From Megalopta genalis (Eukaryota > Arthropoda > Insecta > Hymenoptera > Halictidae): DNA of 64,000 nucleotides. Under the pieces are notes generated by a model. That model ran no database searches. It had not been told where the DNA came from and was given only the letters and a program-made list of their open reading frames with translations. Within the stretch, counting starts at the first letter, position 1. The number at the start of each line of letters is the position of its first letter. Location: NCBI RefSeq assembly GCF_051020955.1, contig NW_027476099.1, positions 1,350,001 to 1,414,000 of the forward strand. The letters run 5' to 3'. The position numbers and the translations under genes are program-made. Of the stretch, positions 62,397-64,000 are shown in pieces.

Positions 62397-62988
62397 TTCA
62401 TTTGTTCATTTGTTCATTTGTACATTTGTTCATTTGTTCATTTGTTCATTTGTTCTTTTGTTCATTTGTTCATTTGTTCATTTGTTCATTTGTTCATTTG
62501 TTCATTTGTTCATTTGTTCATTTGTTCTTTTGTTCATTTGTTCATTTGTTCATTTGTTCATTTGTTCATTTGTTCATTTGTTCATTTGTTCATTTGTTCA
62601 TTTGTTCATTTGTTCATTTGTTCATTTGTTCATTTGTTCATTTGTTCATTTGTTCATTTGTTCATTTGTTCATTTGTTCATTTGTTCATTTGTTCATTTG
62701 TTCATTTGTTCATTTGTTCATTTGTTCATTTGTTCATTTGTTCATTTGTTCCTTCGTTCATTTGTCTATTCGCTCATTTGTTCATTTATTCATTCGTTCA
62801 TTTGTCTATTCGCTCATTTGTTCATTTATTCATTCGTTCATTTGTCTATTCGCTCATTTGTTCATTTGTTCCTTTGTTCATTTGTTCATTTGTTCATTTG
62901 TTCATTTGTTCATTTGTTCATTTGTTCATTTGTTCATTTGTTCATTTGTTCATTTGTTCATTTGTTCATTTGTTCATTTGTTCATTTG

Positions 62989-63885
62989 TTCATTCGTTCA
63001 TTTGTTCATTTGTTCATTCGTTCATTTGTCTATTCGCTCATTTGTTCATTTGTTCATTTGTTCATTTGTTCATTTGTTCATTTGTTCATTTGTTCACTTG
63101 TTCCTTCGTTCATTTTTCTATTCGCTCATTTGTTCATTTGTTCATTCGATCATTTGTCTATTCGCTCATTTGTTCATTTGTTCATGTGTTCATTTGTTCA
63201 TTTGTTCATTTGTTCACTTGTTCATTTGTTCATTTGTTCATTTGTTCATTTGTTCATTTGTTCATTTGTTCACTTGTTCACTTTGCTCATTTGTTCGTTT
63301 GTTCATTTCTTCATTTCTTCATTTCTTCATTTGTTCATTTGTTCATGTGTTCATTTGTTCATTTGTTCATTTGTTCATTTGTTCATTTGTTCACTTGTTC
63401 ATTTGTTCACTTGTTCATTTGTTCATTTGTTCATTTGTTCATTTGTTCATTTGTTCATTTGTTCATTTGTTCATTTGTTCATTTGTTCATTTGTTCATTC
63501 GTTCATTTGTTCATTTGTTCATTCGTTCATTTGTCTATTCGCTCATTTGTTCATTTGTTCATTTGTTCATTTGTTCATTTGTTCATTTGTTCATTTGTTC
63601 ACTTGTTCCTTCGTTCATTTTTCTATTCGCTCATTTGTTCATTTGTTCATTCGATCATTTGTCTATTCGCTCATTTGTTCATTTGTTCATGTGTTCATTT
63701 GTTCATTTGTTCATTTGTTCACTTGTTCATTTGTTCATTTGTTCATTTGTTCATTTGTTCATTTGTTCATTTGTTCACTTGTTCACTTTGCTCATTTGTT
63801 CGTTTGTTCATTTCTTCATTTCTTCATTTCTTCATTTGTTCATTTGTTCATGTGTTCATTTGTTCATTTGTTCATTTGTTCATTT
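62989..63885 (+). repeat. 505-bp local tandem duplication
   Basis: Five marker pairs have the same offset of 505: TTCATTCG 62989/63494, TTCACTTG-TTCCTTCG 63093/63598, TTCATGTG 63181/63686, TTCACTTG 63269/63774 and TTCACTTTG 63277/63782. 505 equals 63 units plus the extra base of the 9-bp unit at 63277. The left junction of the second copy lies between about 63,420 and 63,494. Confidence 0.85.
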
Positions 63886-63894
63886 GTTCATTTG

Positions 63895-63950
63895 ATCATT
63901 TGATCATTTGTTCATTTGTTTACTTGTTCACTTGCTCATTTGTTCGTTTG
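63895..63950 (+). repeat. ATCATTTG-doublet module, last copy
   Basis: Full form with TTTACTTG, TTCACTTG, CTCATTTG and TTCGTTTG. Plain units run from here to the window end. Confidence 0.87.
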
Positions 63951-64000
63951 TTCATTTGTTCATTTGTTCATTTGTTCATTTGTTCATTTGTTCATTTGTT

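Larger units (their letters stand above)
33572..63700 (+). repeat. TTCACTTG-TTCCTTCG-TTCATTTT marker, 6 copies
   Basis: Starts at 33572, 50989 (with GCTATTCG after TTCATTTT), 55840, 56489, 63093 and 63598. All except 56489 continue to TTCATTCG-ATCATTTG and then TTCATGTG within about 90 bp. Apart from 33572 the family is confined to block E. Confidence 0.82.
4217..63790 (+). repeat. 9-bp unit TTCACTTTG, 32 copies
   Basis: A one-base insertion, almost always preceded by TTCACTTG and followed by CTCATTTG, TTCGTTTG and one to three TTCATTTC. Starts: 4217, 4474, 4843, 5100, 8100, 9843, 16579, 16836, 17189, 17414, 19694, 20895, 21112, 27850, 30082, 30515, 33756, 33869, 40523, 42780, 44309, 46909, 51165, 51334, 52599, 56032, 56193, 58906, 58971, 60276, 63277 and 63782. 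The copy at 27850 is preceded by TTCAGTTG. The copies at 4474, 16836 and 21112 lack TTCGTTTG. The copy at 9843 has CTCGTTTG. Confidence 0.9.
1..64000 (+). repeat. Satellite array, 8-bp unit TTCATTTG, spanning the whole window
   Basis: The entire window reads as direct copies of TTCATTTG (reverse complement CAAATGAA), all in one orientation and about 8,000 in number. No stretch falls outside this pattern. The most diverged stretches, such as 1921-2104, still align as octamers with one or two substitutions each. Almost all units are exactly 8 bp. Exceptions I found are 32 copies of a 9-bp unit (TTCACTTTG), 14 copies of a 7-bp unit (TCATTTG), four copies of a 17-bp double unit, two TTCATTTTG units, one TTCAATTTG and one 5-bp remnant. 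These sum to a net shift of +22 bases, which is 6 modulo 8. Unit starts move from 1 modulo 8 at the left end to 7 modulo 8 at the right end, so the tally agrees. No gene is present anywhere in the array. A eukaryotic heterochromatic location is inferred, not shown. Confidence 0.98.
48805..64000 (+). repeat. Higher-order block E (divergent lineage, right end cut off)
   Basis: Opens with the TTCCTTCG pair at 48805 and 48845, here followed by TCTATTCG rather than the TCTATTCA of B-D. Early parts match block D (49101, 49405), but all five 168-bp modules (49989, 53064, 54608, 60773, 62229) are the short subtype. CTTATTTG after TCTATTCG and the double TTCATTTA-TTCATTCG motif are frequent here and not seen in the first half of the window. 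An internal period of about 7.65 kb relates 51.6-53.5 kb to 59.3-61.2 kb. Confidence 0.75.

Noticed and set aside
1..64000. Telomeric repeat
   Set aside because: The unit lacks the G-rich strand (TTAGGG-, TTTAGGG- or TTTTGGGG-like) expected of telomerase-made repeats, and the higher-order variant structure is satellite-like.
1..64000. CRISPR array
   Set aside because: There are no unique spacers between conserved repeats; spacers and repeats would both be the same octamer.
1..64000. Simple low-complexity sequencing or assembly artefact
   Set aside because: Not fully excluded, but ordered variant haplotypes, paralog offsets that agree modulo 8, and rarity of private indels are hard to obtain from random error. 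Repeat copy number could still be mis-assembled.

Overview
The whole 64,000-base window is one satellite-DNA array. Every stretch can be read as head-to-tail copies of an 8-bp unit, TTCATTTG on the + strand (CAAATGAA on the - strand), about 8,000 copies in one orientation. I found no unique sequence, gene, RNA gene, transposon, CRISPR array or promoter. The array runs off both ends, so its full length is unknown. The pure unit is 25% G+C, and the + strand is 62.5% T. An array of this size with nested higher-order structure is typical of eukaryotic heterochromatin (pericentromeric, subtelomeric or sex-chromosome satellite). The species cannot be told from the sequence, and I do not recognise the unit as a named satellite.

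The information lies in the variant units. About thirty recurrent single- or double-substitution octamers (such as TTCATTCG, TCTATTCG, CTCATTTG, ATCATTTG, TGCGATTG and TTCAATTG) occur in fixed orders that act as barcodes. They show at least three levels of organisation: (1) the 8-bp unit; (2) cassettes of about 150-600 bp marked by variant modules; (3) higher-order blocks of about 11.1-12.8 kb. The blocks start at a repeated landmark at 12221, 23371, 36124 and 48805, and the window itself opens about 71 bp into an equivalent block. Within blocks there are later tandem duplications: about 2.7 kb at 28-33 kb, 2.4 kb at 39-44 kb, 2.5-2.6 kb at 43-47 kb, 7.65 kb at 51.6-61 kb, and 505 bp at 63.0-63.9 kb. 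A segment at 34.7-35.7 kb recurs at 56.5-57.6 kb.

Layout: block A 1-12220, block B 12221-23370, block C 23371-36123, block D 36124-48804, block E 48805-64000. Blocks A-D share one subtype of a 176-bp module. Block E has only a 168-bp subtype with several diagnostic changes, so the array changes lineage near 48.8-50 kb.

Long open reading frames exist on the + strand (up to about 2,060 codons), but they are a by-product of the repeat. The 8-bp unit has no stop codon in any + frame, and each frame spells a rotation of the same octapeptide, FICSFVHL. The pure + strand unit has no ATG. The - strand has a TGA every 24 bases in each frame. None of these frames is annotated as a gene.
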